The position numbers were made by a program, and so were the translations under genes. Shown here piece after piece: positions 1-6,218 of a stretch of DNA of 8,899 nucleotides. The notes under the pieces are model-generated. The model had not been told where the DNA came from and searched no databases. It saw nothing but the letters and a program-made list of their open reading frames with translations. This DNA comes from an uncultured Alphaproteobacteria bacterium. GTDB taxonomy: Bacteria; Pseudomonadota; Alphaproteobacteria; Rickettsiales; UBA1997. Each line of letters opens with the position of its first letter. Positions within the stretch are counted from its first letter, which is position 1. The stretch is taken from contig CAIYMZ010000001.1 in NCBI GenBank assembly GCA_903927415.1, positions 1-8,899 on the forward strand, in the 5' to 3' direction.

Positions 1-49
1 CGCACTTGTTGCGGGGTCCAAAAACAAAAAATAATTTTAACAAAAAAAC

Positions 50-53
50 GGAG
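50..53 (+). promoter_or_regulatory. Shine-Dalgarno site of groEL
   Basis: GGAG lies 6 nt before the ATG at 60. It is one of only two clear Shine-Dalgarno sites in the window and fixes the groEL start. The 59 bases before the start are A-rich. I see no CIRCE-type inverted repeat or convincing heat-shock promoter there, so the promoter probably lies further upstream, outside the window. Confidence 0.8.
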
Positions 54-59
54 TAAAAA

Positions 60-1712
60 ATGTCAGCAAAAGAAATTCTATTTGGCGTTGATGCCAGAAC
101 AAAAATCGTCGAAGGTGTAAACATCATCGCCGATGCAGTGAAAATCACACTCGGACCAAAAGGTCGCAATGTCGTAATTGAAAAATCTTTCGGCGCTCCG
201 CGCATCACCAAAGACGGTGTTACTGTCGCGAAAGAAATCGAGCTTGCGGATAAATTCCAAAATCTCGGCGCACAAATGATCAAGGAAGTTGCTTCCAAAA
301 CCAACGATGTCGCTGGCGACGGAACCACAACTGCCACCGTTCTCGCTCAAGCAATTGTACGTGAAGGTGTGAAATCAGTTGCCGCAGGAATCAATCCGAT
401 GGATTTGAAACGTGGAATTGATTTGGCTGTGGAAGCAGTGGTGAAAGAGCTCGGCAAGATGAGCAAAAAAGTAATCAACCAAGCTGAGATCGCGCAAGTT
501 GCCACAATTTCTGCCAATGGTGATTCTGAAGTCGGAAATAAAATAGCAGAAGCGGTGCAAAAAGTTGGGCCGGATTCTCCAATCACAGTTGAAGAAGCTA
601 AAGGTTTGGAATTCGAAGTTAATGTTGTCGAAGGTATGAATTTCGATCGCGGTTACCTCTCGCCTTACTTCATTACCAATGGCGAAAAAATGACTGTCGA
701 AATGGAAAATCCTTACATTCTCTTGTTCGAGAAAAAAGTTTCCAATTTGCAACCAATGGTGCCACTTCTTGAGGCTGTAGTGCAGTCAGGTCGTTCACTT
801 TTGATCATTGCTGAAGATGTTGAAGGTGAAGCGCTTGCCGCTCTCGTCGTTAACAAGTTGCGCGGTGGATTAAAAATCGCGGCAGTGAAGGCTCCAGGAT
901 TCGGCGATCGTCGCAAATCAATCATGGAAGATATTTCTTGTCTCACTGGCGGCCAATTAATTTCCGAAGATTTGGGAATGAAGCTTGAAACTGTGACCTT
1001 GAAACAACTCGGCCAAGCTAAACGCATCATCATCGACAAAGAAAATACTACGATCGTTGACGGGGCTGGCAAATCAGCTGACGTCAAGGCTCGCTGCGCT
1101 TCAATCAAATCGCAAATCGAAGAAACAACTTCAGATTACGATCGCGAAAAATTGCAAGAACGTCTCGCCAAACTTTCCGGCGGTGTTGCCATCATCAAGG
1201 TTGGCGGAGCCACAGAAGTTGCGGTTAAAGAAAGAAAAGATCGCGTTGACGATGCACTCGCTGCCACTCGCGCGGCGATGCAAGAAGGAATTGTCGCTGG
1301 TGGCGGATCAGCTCTGCTCTACGCCGGACGTGTTTTGGATAAATTAAAAGGTGCCAATGACGAACAAACTGTTGGCATCAACATCATCAAAAAAGTGGTG
1401 CAAGCACCGATCCGTCAAATCGCTGAAAATGCTGGTTTCGACGGCGCAGTTGTTGCCAATGAAGTTTTGTCGAAAGGCGAAATTTCCTACGGCTACGATG
1501 CCCAAACCAATAAATATGGCGACATGTTTAAAGCTGGAATCGTTGATCCGGTTAAAGTTGTGAGAACAGCGCTTCAAGATGCGGCGTCAGTTTCCGGTTT
1601 GTTAATCACGACCGAAGCTGCGATCATCGAGAAAAAAGAAGAAGCCGGACATTCACACGGTGGTGGCATGCCTGGTGGAATGGGTGGTATGGGTGGAATG
1701 GGCGGATTCTAA
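60..1712 (+). CDS. groEL: Chaperonin GroEL (Hsp60, large subunit)
   Basis: This is the 60-kDa chaperonin subunit. In the family it forms a double heptameric ring in the cytosol that encloses unfolded proteins and folds them with ATP and the GroES lid. At 550 residues it is full length. Visible landmarks are the nucleotide-binding LGPKGRNV near residue 31, Asp52 in KDGVTV, the GDGTTTATV motif with Asp87, and the catalytic Asp398 in RVDDALAATRAA; all keep E. coli numbering. GGGSALL follows soon after Asp398, and the C-terminal tail is a GGM repeat (residues about 534-550). The start is set by GGAG 6 nt upstream. The gene looks richer in G and C than its neighbours, as expected for a highly expressed gene. 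GroES would normally be encoded just upstream, but only 59 bases are visible and they do not show a recognisable GroES end. A strong terminator follows at 1802. Confidence 0.99.
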   Translation: MSAKEILFGVDARTKIVEGVNIIADAVKITLGPKGRNVVIEKSFGAPRITKDGVTVAKEIELADKFQNLGAQMIKEVASKTNDVAGDGTTTATVLAQAIVREGVKSVAAGINPMDLKRGIDLAVEAVVKELGKMSKKVINQAEIAQVATISANGDSEVGNKIAEAVQKVGPDSPITVEEAKGLEFEVNVVEGMNFDRGYLSPYFITNGEKMTVEMENPYILLFEKKVSNLQPMVPLLEAVVQSGRSLLIIAEDVEGEALAALVVNKLRGGLKIAAVKAPGFGDRRKSIMEDISCLTGGQLISEDLGMKLETVTLKQLGQAKRIIIDKENTTIVDGAGKSADVKARCASIKSQIEETTSDYDREKLQERLAKLSGGVAIIKVGGATEVAVKERKDRVDDALAATRAAMQEGIVAGGGSALLYAGRVLDKLKGANDEQTVGINIIKKVVQAPIRQIAENAGFDGAVVANEVLSKGEISYGYDAQTNKYGDMFKAGIVDPVKVVRTALQDAASVSGLLITTEAAIIEKKEEAGHSHGGGMPGGMGGMGGMGGF

Positions 1713-1726
1713 AATTCCTCACCACT

Positions 1727-1781
1727 GTCGTCTTTGGCGCACCGCGTAACGTCATCCTTGGCGCGCCGCGCCGAGGATCTC
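1727..1781. repeat. Degenerate direct repeat pair with GC-rich hairpin
   Basis: Two copies of a 20-base unit lie 24 bases apart (1727-1746 and 1751-1770) and match at 17 of 20 positions around the core TTGGCGC. The second copy also forms a hairpin: ATCCTTGGCG pairs with CGCCGAGGAT, with one G-T pair. The GTCATCCT...AGGATCTC form resembles short intergenic palindromic repeats known in many alphaproteobacterial genomes. It lies between groEL and its terminator, so it would be in the 3' UTR of the mRNA. Confidence 0.6.
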
Positions 1782-1801
1782 ACGAGTTCAACTCAAAAAA
1801 T

Positions 1802-1841
1802 AAAAACCTCGGTTCTGAAAATTCGGAACCGAGGTTTTTTT
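1802..1841 (+). terminator. Intrinsic terminator downstream of groEL
   Basis: A perfect 14-bp stem (AAAAACCTCGGTTC, 1802-1815, against GAACCGAGGTTTTT, 1826-1839) with a 10-base loop ends in a run of seven T (1835-1841). The stem includes a GC-rich core CCTCGGTTC. Because the A run on the 5' side pairs with the T run, it could also stop transcription arriving from the right on the minus strand, for example from the antitoxin gene. This is the clearest rho-independent terminator in the window. Confidence 0.9.
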
Positions 1842-1846
1842 ATTTT

Positions 1847-2086
1847 CAATAACGCTTCAGAAGCCAAACACCAACCTTACTCTTTCTAAAGCAAAAAGCA
1901 GTTGTCATGCCGGACGTAGATTTTCTAGGCCGCTAAAGCGACCAAGAAAATCTTGATCCGGTATCCAGTTTTGAATCCAACAATGGATTGCGGATGAAGA
2001 GTTTCTACATCGCTGCGCTCTTAGAAACTCTAGCTCCGCAATGACAGTGTGGGAAGGCATCGAGAGAGAATTCTTAAGCGTTATTG
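1847..2086. repeat. Nested 240-bp palindromic element, MITE-like
   Basis: Three levels of inverted symmetry are visible. The outer ends are CAATAACGCTTCAGAA (1847-1862) and TTCTTAAGCGTTATTG (2071-2086), inverted copies matching at 15 of 16 positions. Inside these, TGTCAT (1903-1908) faces ATGACA (2041-2046). Between them sit two separate hairpins. Hairpin 1 pairs 1918-1934 with 1937-1953 (17 bp, two mismatches, 2-base loop) and is flanked by a CCGG-containing pair (GCCGGA and TCCGGT). Hairpin 2 pairs ATTGCGGA (1987-1994) with TCCGCAAT (2035-2042) and a perfect inner AGAGTTTCTA (1998-2007) with TAGAAACTCT (2022-2031). No coding frame or obvious target-site duplication is visible. It fills the space between the groEL terminator and the antitoxin gene. 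Confidence 0.75.
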
Positions 2087-2102
2087 GTGTTAATTATTGG
2101 GT

Positions 2103-2366
2103 TTAATGAAGTCTTACAGCGTCTTGGTGAATCACGATGTTGATGTAAGTTTGGTAAGGCACCCCCATCTTTTGAGCCTTTAATCGCATGGCTTCAAGGT
2201 CGCCATTAGCAATTCTGATTGTGACGGATTTTTTTTCAGCGACGTAATTTTTTGCCGCTTGAACCAGCATTGCTATTGCTGCTTTCTCATTTTTTAACTT
2301 TTTCCCTTTGCCAAAATTTTTTAAAATATCACGTTCGTAAGCGTCGAGTTTTATTTTCTTTTTCAT
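2103..2366 (-). CDS. CopG/BrnA-type ribbon-helix-helix antitoxin, apparently orphan
   Basis: This 87-residue basic protein matches the layout of CopG-family antitoxins (COG5304, BrnA-like). It has a charged N-terminal region (LDAYERDILKNFGKGK, residues about 8-23), then a C-terminal ribbon-helix-helix: beta strand VTIRI near 48-52, helix A GDLEAMRLKAQKMG, and the family hallmark PYQTYINIVIHQDAV, comparable to the usual 'PYQTLI.S.LHKY' ending. In the family such proteins bind operator DNA as dimers and neutralise a cognate BrnT-like RNase toxin. No toxin is present: upstream, beyond a 55-base gap, lies the divergent transporter gene, and downstream lies the palindromic element. It may be a solitary regulator, a remnant, or part of a system with its toxin elsewhere. 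No clear Shine-Dalgarno site precedes the ATG at 2366. Family call confident; role uncertain. Confidence 0.85.
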   Translation of the reverse strand: MKKKIKLDAYERDILKNFGKGKKLKNEKAAIAMLVQAAKNYVAEKKSVTIRIANGDLEAMRLKAQKMGVPYQTYINIVIHQDAVRLH

Positions 2367-2421
2367 ATTTTTTTAAGTTGGTTAATCGCTTTTACAAAGT
2401 GAATACATTGTCAATATCCTC

Positions 2422-3324
2422 ATGAACAAAAACAGTAACCTCTTCATTCTCATTTTTCTTGGAATTATCTGGTCGACATTCGCGGTTTTTACGAAAATCT
2501 CGGCGGAGGTTTTGTCACCTTTTTTTGTCTCCTTCTCTCGCTTGGCAATTGGTGGGGCGATAGTTTCTTTCGTGTCGTTATTCCGTCGTGAAAAAATTTT
2601 TTTTAGAAAAAATTTTAAGCAATATTTTGTCATCGGATTTTTTAATTCCGCTTTGCCATTCACATTATTTGCTTTGTCGGCGAAGTCGTTGGATAGCGGT
2701 GTAGTCTCGATTCTCGACGGCACCGTTCCGATGTTCGAAGTGTTAATTTCGATTTTTATTTTGCGTCGTCATGTCGATAAAAATGCAATTTGGGGTGTAA
2801 TTTTCGGCATCGTTGGCATCATCATCACATCTTGCGGAAACGTTACCAGTGTTGACTTGGCAGGGATTCAAATCACTTCGATCATTGCGATTTTAATTGC
2901 TACTTTTTCTTACGCAGCTACGTCGCTCTACATCAATTCTCACTGCAAACATATCAAGCCAATGATGCTGGCAAACGGCAGTATTCTAAGTGCCGCACTG
3001 ATTTTGTCGCCATGCATTTTCTTCACCGACTTTGCTGTGATTGACGTAAAAGTCGCAGCATCGTTGCTCGGACTCGGATCGCTTTGCACTGGAATTGCTT
3101 ACATTTTTTATTTTAAACTCACCGCCGAAGAAAGTCCACGTACCGCAGTCAGCGTGGTTCTACTCATCCCAGTATTTGGCACAATTTTTGGTGCAATCTT
3201 CTTGGATGAAATCATCACCATCAGTAAAATCATCGGTTGCATCACCATTCTCGCCAGCATGAAATTTATTCTAAACCTGTCGCGCAGTAATTTTTTTAAA
3301 GCGAAGGAAGCGCCGATTGTTTGA
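2422..3324 (+). CDS. DMT-superfamily transporter, EamA family (10-TM permease)
   Basis: The 300-residue protein is strongly hydrophobic and has the two-fold repeated EamA organisation: five predicted membrane segments in about residues 7-137 and five in about 148-287. Features typical of the family are the first helix FLGIIWSTFAVFTKI, a PF...R motif (SPFFVSFSRLAIGG, near 32-45), the stretch LDSGVVSILDGTVPMFEVLIS closing the first half, and a second-half helix ending LIPVFGTIFGAIFLDEIIT. Family members export or import small metabolites, including amino acids, nucleotide sugars and S-adenosylmethionine in some Rickettsiales, but sequence alone does not give the substrate. The ATG at 2422 is chosen because the first helix follows directly; no Shine-Dalgarno site is visible, and an in-frame stop lies at 2383. 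A weak TTTACA (2391-2396) lies just upstream. It ends 25 bp from the convergent methyltransferase gene, with no obvious terminator between them. Confidence 0.93.
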   Translation: MNKNSNLFILIFLGIIWSTFAVFTKISAEVLSPFFVSFSRLAIGGAIVSFVSLFRREKIFFRKNFKQYFVIGFFNSALPFTLFALSAKSLDSGVVSILDGTVPMFEVLISIFILRRHVDKNAIWGVIFGIVGIIITSCGNVTSVDLAGIQITSIIAILIATFSYAATSLYINSHCKHIKPMMLANGSILSAALILSPCIFFTDFAVIDVKVAASLLGLGSLCTGIAYIFYFKLTAEESPRTAVSVVLLIPVFGTIFGAIFLDEIITISKIIGCITILASMKFILNLSRSNFFKAKEAPIV

Positions 3325-3349
3325 TGATGGGAGTGGTGAGAGGTTGGAT

Positions 3350-3967
3350 TTAAACTTCACAAAAATGCGTCGTAGAATCGCCCCAACTGAATTTGTAAGA
3401 TTGCTTGCCGAGTTGTTTAAATTCAGGGCTTTTGAGAGAGCGAATGATGGTAGCGATTTTAGTTCCGGGCTTCAGCTCCTTCAAAAATTTTTTCTCTAAT
3501 TCCATAAAAATTTCGCCGTCTTTGAAGGGGTGATTCATGAAAATAAAATCTGCTTCGGAGAGATTGGTTTTAAAAATGTCGCCGTTGATTAATTGCAACT
3601 CGCGGCCTGAGAAATTTTCTGCGATTGCTGGTTTAAAATTTTTTTCGAAATTTTCTTTTACCTCGCAAGCCTTGTTGTGTAAGCCTGAAAGCAGCTCAAC
3701 ACCAACAACTTTTTTAAAAGAAAAAAGTAAATAAGACTCCAAAACAACGCGCCCCGTTCCCGATCCTAAATCAAAAAACACGCCATCTGCTTTTGGATTC
3801 GCGAATTCAACAATTTTTTGCCAAGTTGTAAAAGGTAACTCGCCGTAGAGCATTCGACTGCTATCAACATTCGTTTCTTTGGCGCGTGATGCAGTTGAAA
3901 TTTCGTAGCCTTTAATTTCGCCGTAAAGTTTGTTGAATAAATTCTCCGCTTGAGCCGCGTCTAGCAT
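3350..3967 (-). CDS. Class I SAM-dependent methyltransferase, DOT1-like
   Basis: This 205-residue protein is a complete Rossmann methyltransferase. Motif I is DLGSGTGRVVL (66-76), motif II ends GVE (Glu91), the third strand ends NGD (Asp130), and the motif IV loop is MNHPF (144-148). The order and wording fit the DOT1 histone-lysine methyltransferase catalytic domain: YGELPFTTWQ (41-50) corresponds to DOT1's YGET-S-F D1 loop, DLGSGTG to DLGSGVG, and Asn145 to the NNFAF asparagine. It also has KELKPGTKI like KEGGRI, and the final FSWGDSTTHF like VSWTGKPVSYYLH. The match is recalled from memory of DOT1L and was not computed. NHPF also resembles the NPPY/F motif of amino-methyltransferases, so the substrate may be a nucleic acid, glutamine or lysine. 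No signal peptide or obvious DNA-binding tail is seen. It is the second gene after pepF, overlapping it by 7 bp, with its own Shine-Dalgarno site. Methyltransferase fold certain; DOT1 subfamily likely; substrate unknown. Confidence 0.85.
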   Translation of the reverse strand: MLDAAQAENLFNKLYGEIKGYEISTASRAKETNVDSSRMLYGELPFTTWQKIVEFANPKADGVFFDLGSGTGRVVLESYLLFSFKKVVGVELLSGLHNKACEVKENFEKNFKPAIAENFSGRELQLINGDIFKTNLSEADFIFMNHPFKDGEIFMELEKKFLKELKPGTKIATIIRSLKSPEFKQLGKQSYKFSWGDSTTHFCEV

Positions 3968-5736
3968 AGTTTCTCCAGTTGATTGATGTAATTAATAATG
4001 ACGTCTATCCCCGCTTGCCAAAAATTTGGATCGTGAATTGAGAGGTTGAAAGGTTGTAACATTTCGGCGTGGTGCTTAGTGCCGCCAGCTTTCAGCATTG
4101 CGAAATATTTTTCCTCAAAATTTTTTATTTTTTTCGTTTGGTAAATTCCGTAGAGCGAATTGACAAGGCAATCCCCGAAGGCGTAGGCGTAAACGTAGAA
4201 AGGTGAGTGAATGAAATGCGGAATGTAGCACCAGAAAAAACGGTACTCCTCCTCGAATTTAAAAGCGGAGCCAAGGCTTTCTTTCTGAATTTCCATCCAA
4301 AATTCGCAGATTTTTTCCAGCGGAATTTCACTATTTTTACGCGCGTCGTGCACCTTTTTTTCAAATTCCAAAAATGCGATCTGCCTTACAACCGTATTGA
4401 GCATGTCCTCAACTTTAGCGGCGATTATTAATTTTTTTTGCTGCGGATTTTTTTCGTTTTTTAGAATTTTTTGGAAGGTTAATTGCTCGCCAAAAACTGA
4501 CGCGGTTTCAGCGAGAGTGAGTGGAGTTCCGGCCATTAACGCGCCGCAATCACGCGCCAGATATTGGTGCACGCCGTGTCCAAGTTCGTGCGCCAAAGTC
4601 ATTACGTCGCGAACTTTGCCTTGAAAATTCATCAAAATGTAGGGGTGAACAGACGGGACAGTTGAGTGCGAAAAGGCGCCGGAATCCTTGCCAGTTCTGA
4701 CCTGTGCATCGATCCAATTCTTGTCGAAAAATATTTTTCCGATTTTTTTCATCTCAGGAGAAAATTCTTCGTAAGCCGATAAAACCAGATCTTGCGCCTC
4801 TTCCCACGAAATTAATTTTTCTTTTTTTGTCGAAAGCGGCGCGTTGCGATCCCAATAATTCAAAGTTTTTTTGCCTAAAATTTTCGCTTTGATTTTGTAG
4901 TAGCGGTGTGAAGTAGCGGCGTAATTTTCCTTCACTTTTTTTGCCAAAAGTTCGACAGCTTCATCCTCAACAAAATTGCTGAGATTGCGCGAGGATATTG
5001 GGTTGGTGAAGTTGCGCCACGAATCGTCAGTGGCTTTGTCTTTGGCTAAAATATTGGTAATGAAGGCGAAGATTTTTGAATTTTCCTCGAAGGTTTTGGC
5101 GATTGATTTAGCGGCAGTTTTTCTAACTTTTTCATCAGGGCTGCAGAGCAAATTAAAAATTTCCTGTGAGTTCAAAATTTTTTTCCCGTAAGAAAATTTT
5201 AGGTTGTTCACGGTTTCGTCAAACAATCTCACAAAAGCATTTCGGCCGGTGATATTTTTCTCGAGAGAAAATTTTTCTAACTCTTGTGAAAGCTCGTGTT
5301 TCTTGAAGGCGCGCGTGTCGCGGAGGAAGGGTTGATATTTTTTTAAGTCAGAATTTTTGAGCAAAGTGGCGAGTTTTTTCTCATCAATTTTATTGAGTTC
5401 GAGTGTGAAAAAAACGAGCTGTGATTCAAATTTGTTCAGTGCCTCAGAAGTGTTTTGGTAAAAAGAAAGGTGAGTTTGGTTCGACAAATCGGAGGCGTAA
5501 ATCAAGTAAGAGTAGCTCGAAATTTTGCCGATTTTTTCAGCGATTTCTTCATATTTTTTAATTGCAGTGAAAAGCTGTGAAGCATTGATTTTAGTGATTT
5601 TACCGCTGAATTCTTCGGTGAATTTTTTTGCGTCCTGTTCAATTTTTTTTAAGTCGTTGGAAATTTTTTTATCTTTGATTGAAGAGTAGAAATCGCTGAG
5701 GTTCCAAGTTGGGAGATTCGAAATTTTTTTGGTCAT
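3961..5736 (-). CDS. pepF: Oligoendopeptidase F, M3B-family zinc metallopeptidase
   Basis: A cytosolic metallopeptidase that in its family cleaves short peptides of roughly 7-17 residues. At 591 residues it is the normal PepF length. The N-terminal region (about 1-200) is helical and begins with PTWNLSDFY, the typical PepF/M3B opening. The catalytic domain carries the zinc motif HELGH (383-387), with His383 and His387 as ligands and Glu384 as the base; Glu410 in TLAETASVFGE is the likely third ligand. The segment YIPHFIHSPFYVYAYAFG (504-521) supplies the Tyr/His substrate-binding residues of the family, and GGTKHHAEML near 551 is the usual C-terminal signature. No signal peptide is seen. The ATG at 5736 follows an A-rich leader without a Shine-Dalgarno site. 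It overlaps the downstream methyltransferase gene by 7 bp, so the two form an operon. A large inverted repeat lies just upstream. Confidence 0.97.
   Translation of the reverse strand: MTKKISNLPTWNLSDFYSSIKDKKISNDLKKIEQDAKKFTEEFSGKITKINASQLFTAIKKYEEIAEKIGKISSYSYLIYASDLSNQTHLSFYQNTSEALNKFESQLVFFTLELNKIDEKKLATLLKNSDLKKYQPFLRDTRAFKKHELSQELEKFSLEKNITGRNAFVRLFDETVNNLKFSYGKKILNSQEIFNLLCSPDEKVRKTAAKSIAKTFEENSKIFAFITNILAKDKATDDSWRNFTNPISSRNLSNFVEDEAVELLAKKVKENYAATSHRYYKIKAKILGKKTLNYWDRNAPLSTKKEKLISWEEAQDLVLSAYEEFSPEMKKIGKIFFDKNWIDAQVRTGKDSGAFSHSTVPSVHPYILMNFQGKVRDVMTLAHELGHGVHQYLARDCGALMAGTPLTLAETASVFGEQLTFQKILKNEKNPQQKKLIIAAKVEDMLNTVVRQIAFLEFEKKVHDARKNSEIPLEKICEFWMEIQKESLGSAFKFEEEYRFFWCYIPHFIHSPFYVYAYAFGDCLVNSLYGIYQTKKIKNFEEKYFAMLKAGGTKHHAEMLQPFNLSIHDPNFWQAGIDVIINYINQLEKLC
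3973..3976 (-). promoter_or_regulatory. Shine-Dalgarno site of the DOT1-like gene, inside pepF
   Basis: On the minus strand GGAG lies 5 nt before the ATG at 3967. It is within the last codons of pepF, whose stop codon is shared in the overlap ATGCTAG. It supports the start at 3967 and translational coupling or re-initiation after pepF. Confidence 0.75.
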
Positions 5737-5761
5737 TTTGTTTTGATTTTAGTTTTTTGCG

Positions 5762-5854
5762 CTCGGTGTCATTCCCGCGAAGGCGGGAATCCAGTGTTGA
5801 AATGAGTTCGGATTAAATTTTCTGGATTCCCGCCTTCGTGGGAATGACATCGAG
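5762..5854. repeat. Long inverted repeat with TTCCCGCGAAGGCGGGAA cores
   Basis: Two 33-base arms (5762-5794 and 5822-5854) are inverted copies with two mismatches and a 27-base loop. Each arm is itself a small palindrome, ATTCCCGC-GAAG-GCGGGAAT or close to it, so the unit can fold either as one long hairpin or as two short ones. The arms carry the widespread GTCATTCCCGC...GCGGGAATCCAG sequence, which also resembles Neisseria dRS3-type repeats. It lies in the 191-bp gap between the GIY-YIG gene and pepF, both on the minus strand. No T run follows either side, so it is not a textbook terminator, though it could stabilise mRNA ends or attenuate read-through. The rest of the gap (5855-5927) holds only small imperfect repeats of GGTATCG followed by GAGAAA. 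Confidence 0.85.
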
Positions 5855-5927
5855 AGTGAAGGTGGTATCGAGAAAGCAAAGGTATCGCCGAGAAAAGAGT
5901 CACCTCAAAAAATAACGCCAAAAACTT

Positions 5928-6218
5928 TTATTTAAACCACTCTTCAGACAAATCTTTCCAACTCGGATTTGATTCCTCAATCAGTCTTAATTTCCAACTT
6001 CTCTCCCATTTTTTAAGCTGCTTCTCCCTTGCAATCGCTGCATTCACGTCGTCAGTATCCTCGTAGTAAACCAGCTTACTCACATTATATTTCTTTGTAA
6101 AACCCTCACAAATTTTTGCTTTGTGCTCCGCAACTCTTTTTTCCAAGTTTCCAGTTACTCCAACATAAAGCGTTCCATTTTTCTGGCTCGCCAAAATGTA
6201 AACGTAGCAGTTTTTCAT
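5928..6218 (-). CDS. GIY-YIG nuclease-domain protein (UPF0213/YhbQ-like)
   Basis: The 96-residue protein is a single GIY-YIG domain of the small UPF0213 type. The motif pair is CYVYILAS (Tyr5-Val6-Tyr7) and LYVGVT (Tyr18-Val19-Gly20), 10 residues apart. They are followed by the conserved Arg28 in NLEKRVAEH, His32, the YNVSKLVYYE strand near 44-53, and Glu65 in AIAREKQLKKWERSWK, the metal-binding glutamate of the fold. The family contains structure-selective endonucleases, but small members like this one are mostly uncharacterised and the substrate is unknown. The start codon overlaps the stop of the RNA methyltransferase gene in ATGA (4 bp), so the genes are very likely co-transcribed and coupled. 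Active-site residues look intact. A mobile origin is possible, since such genes are often numerous in host-associated alphaproteobacteria. Confidence 0.92.
   Translation of the reverse strand: MKNCYVYILASQKNGTLYVGVTGNLEKRVAEHKAKICEGFTKKYNVSKLVYYEDTDDVNAAIAREKQLKKWERSWKLRLIEESNPSWKDLSEEWFK

Noticed and set aside
2..34. Possible 3' end of an upstream gene on the plus strand (ALVAGSKNKK then TAA)
   Set aside because: Only ten codons are visible and the ending does not match GroES or another family I recognise; another frame is open through the same stretch. Not enough to call a partial gene.
1057..1577. Several open frames on both strands within groEL (also 78-1108 on the minus strand)
   Set aside because: Shadows of groEL with no family resemblance and low-complexity composition.
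1727..2086. CRISPR array
   Set aside because: The repeats are palindromes and degenerate copies of different families, without regular identical repeats and unique spacers.
2391..2419. Possible promoter for the EamA gene, TTTACA with ATATCC 17 bases later
   Set aside because: The -10 match is poor and would leave a nearly leaderless mRNA; in an AT-rich spacer such matches arise by chance.
3317..3734. Plus-strand frames across the DOT1-like gene
   Set aside because: Antisense shadows; the minus-strand methyltransferase has clear motifs and a Shine-Dalgarno site.
5762..5854. Rho-independent terminator of the murJ operon
   Set aside because: The stem is strong but no T run follows on the minus strand, and the same sequence type is a dispersed repeat; kept as a repeat.
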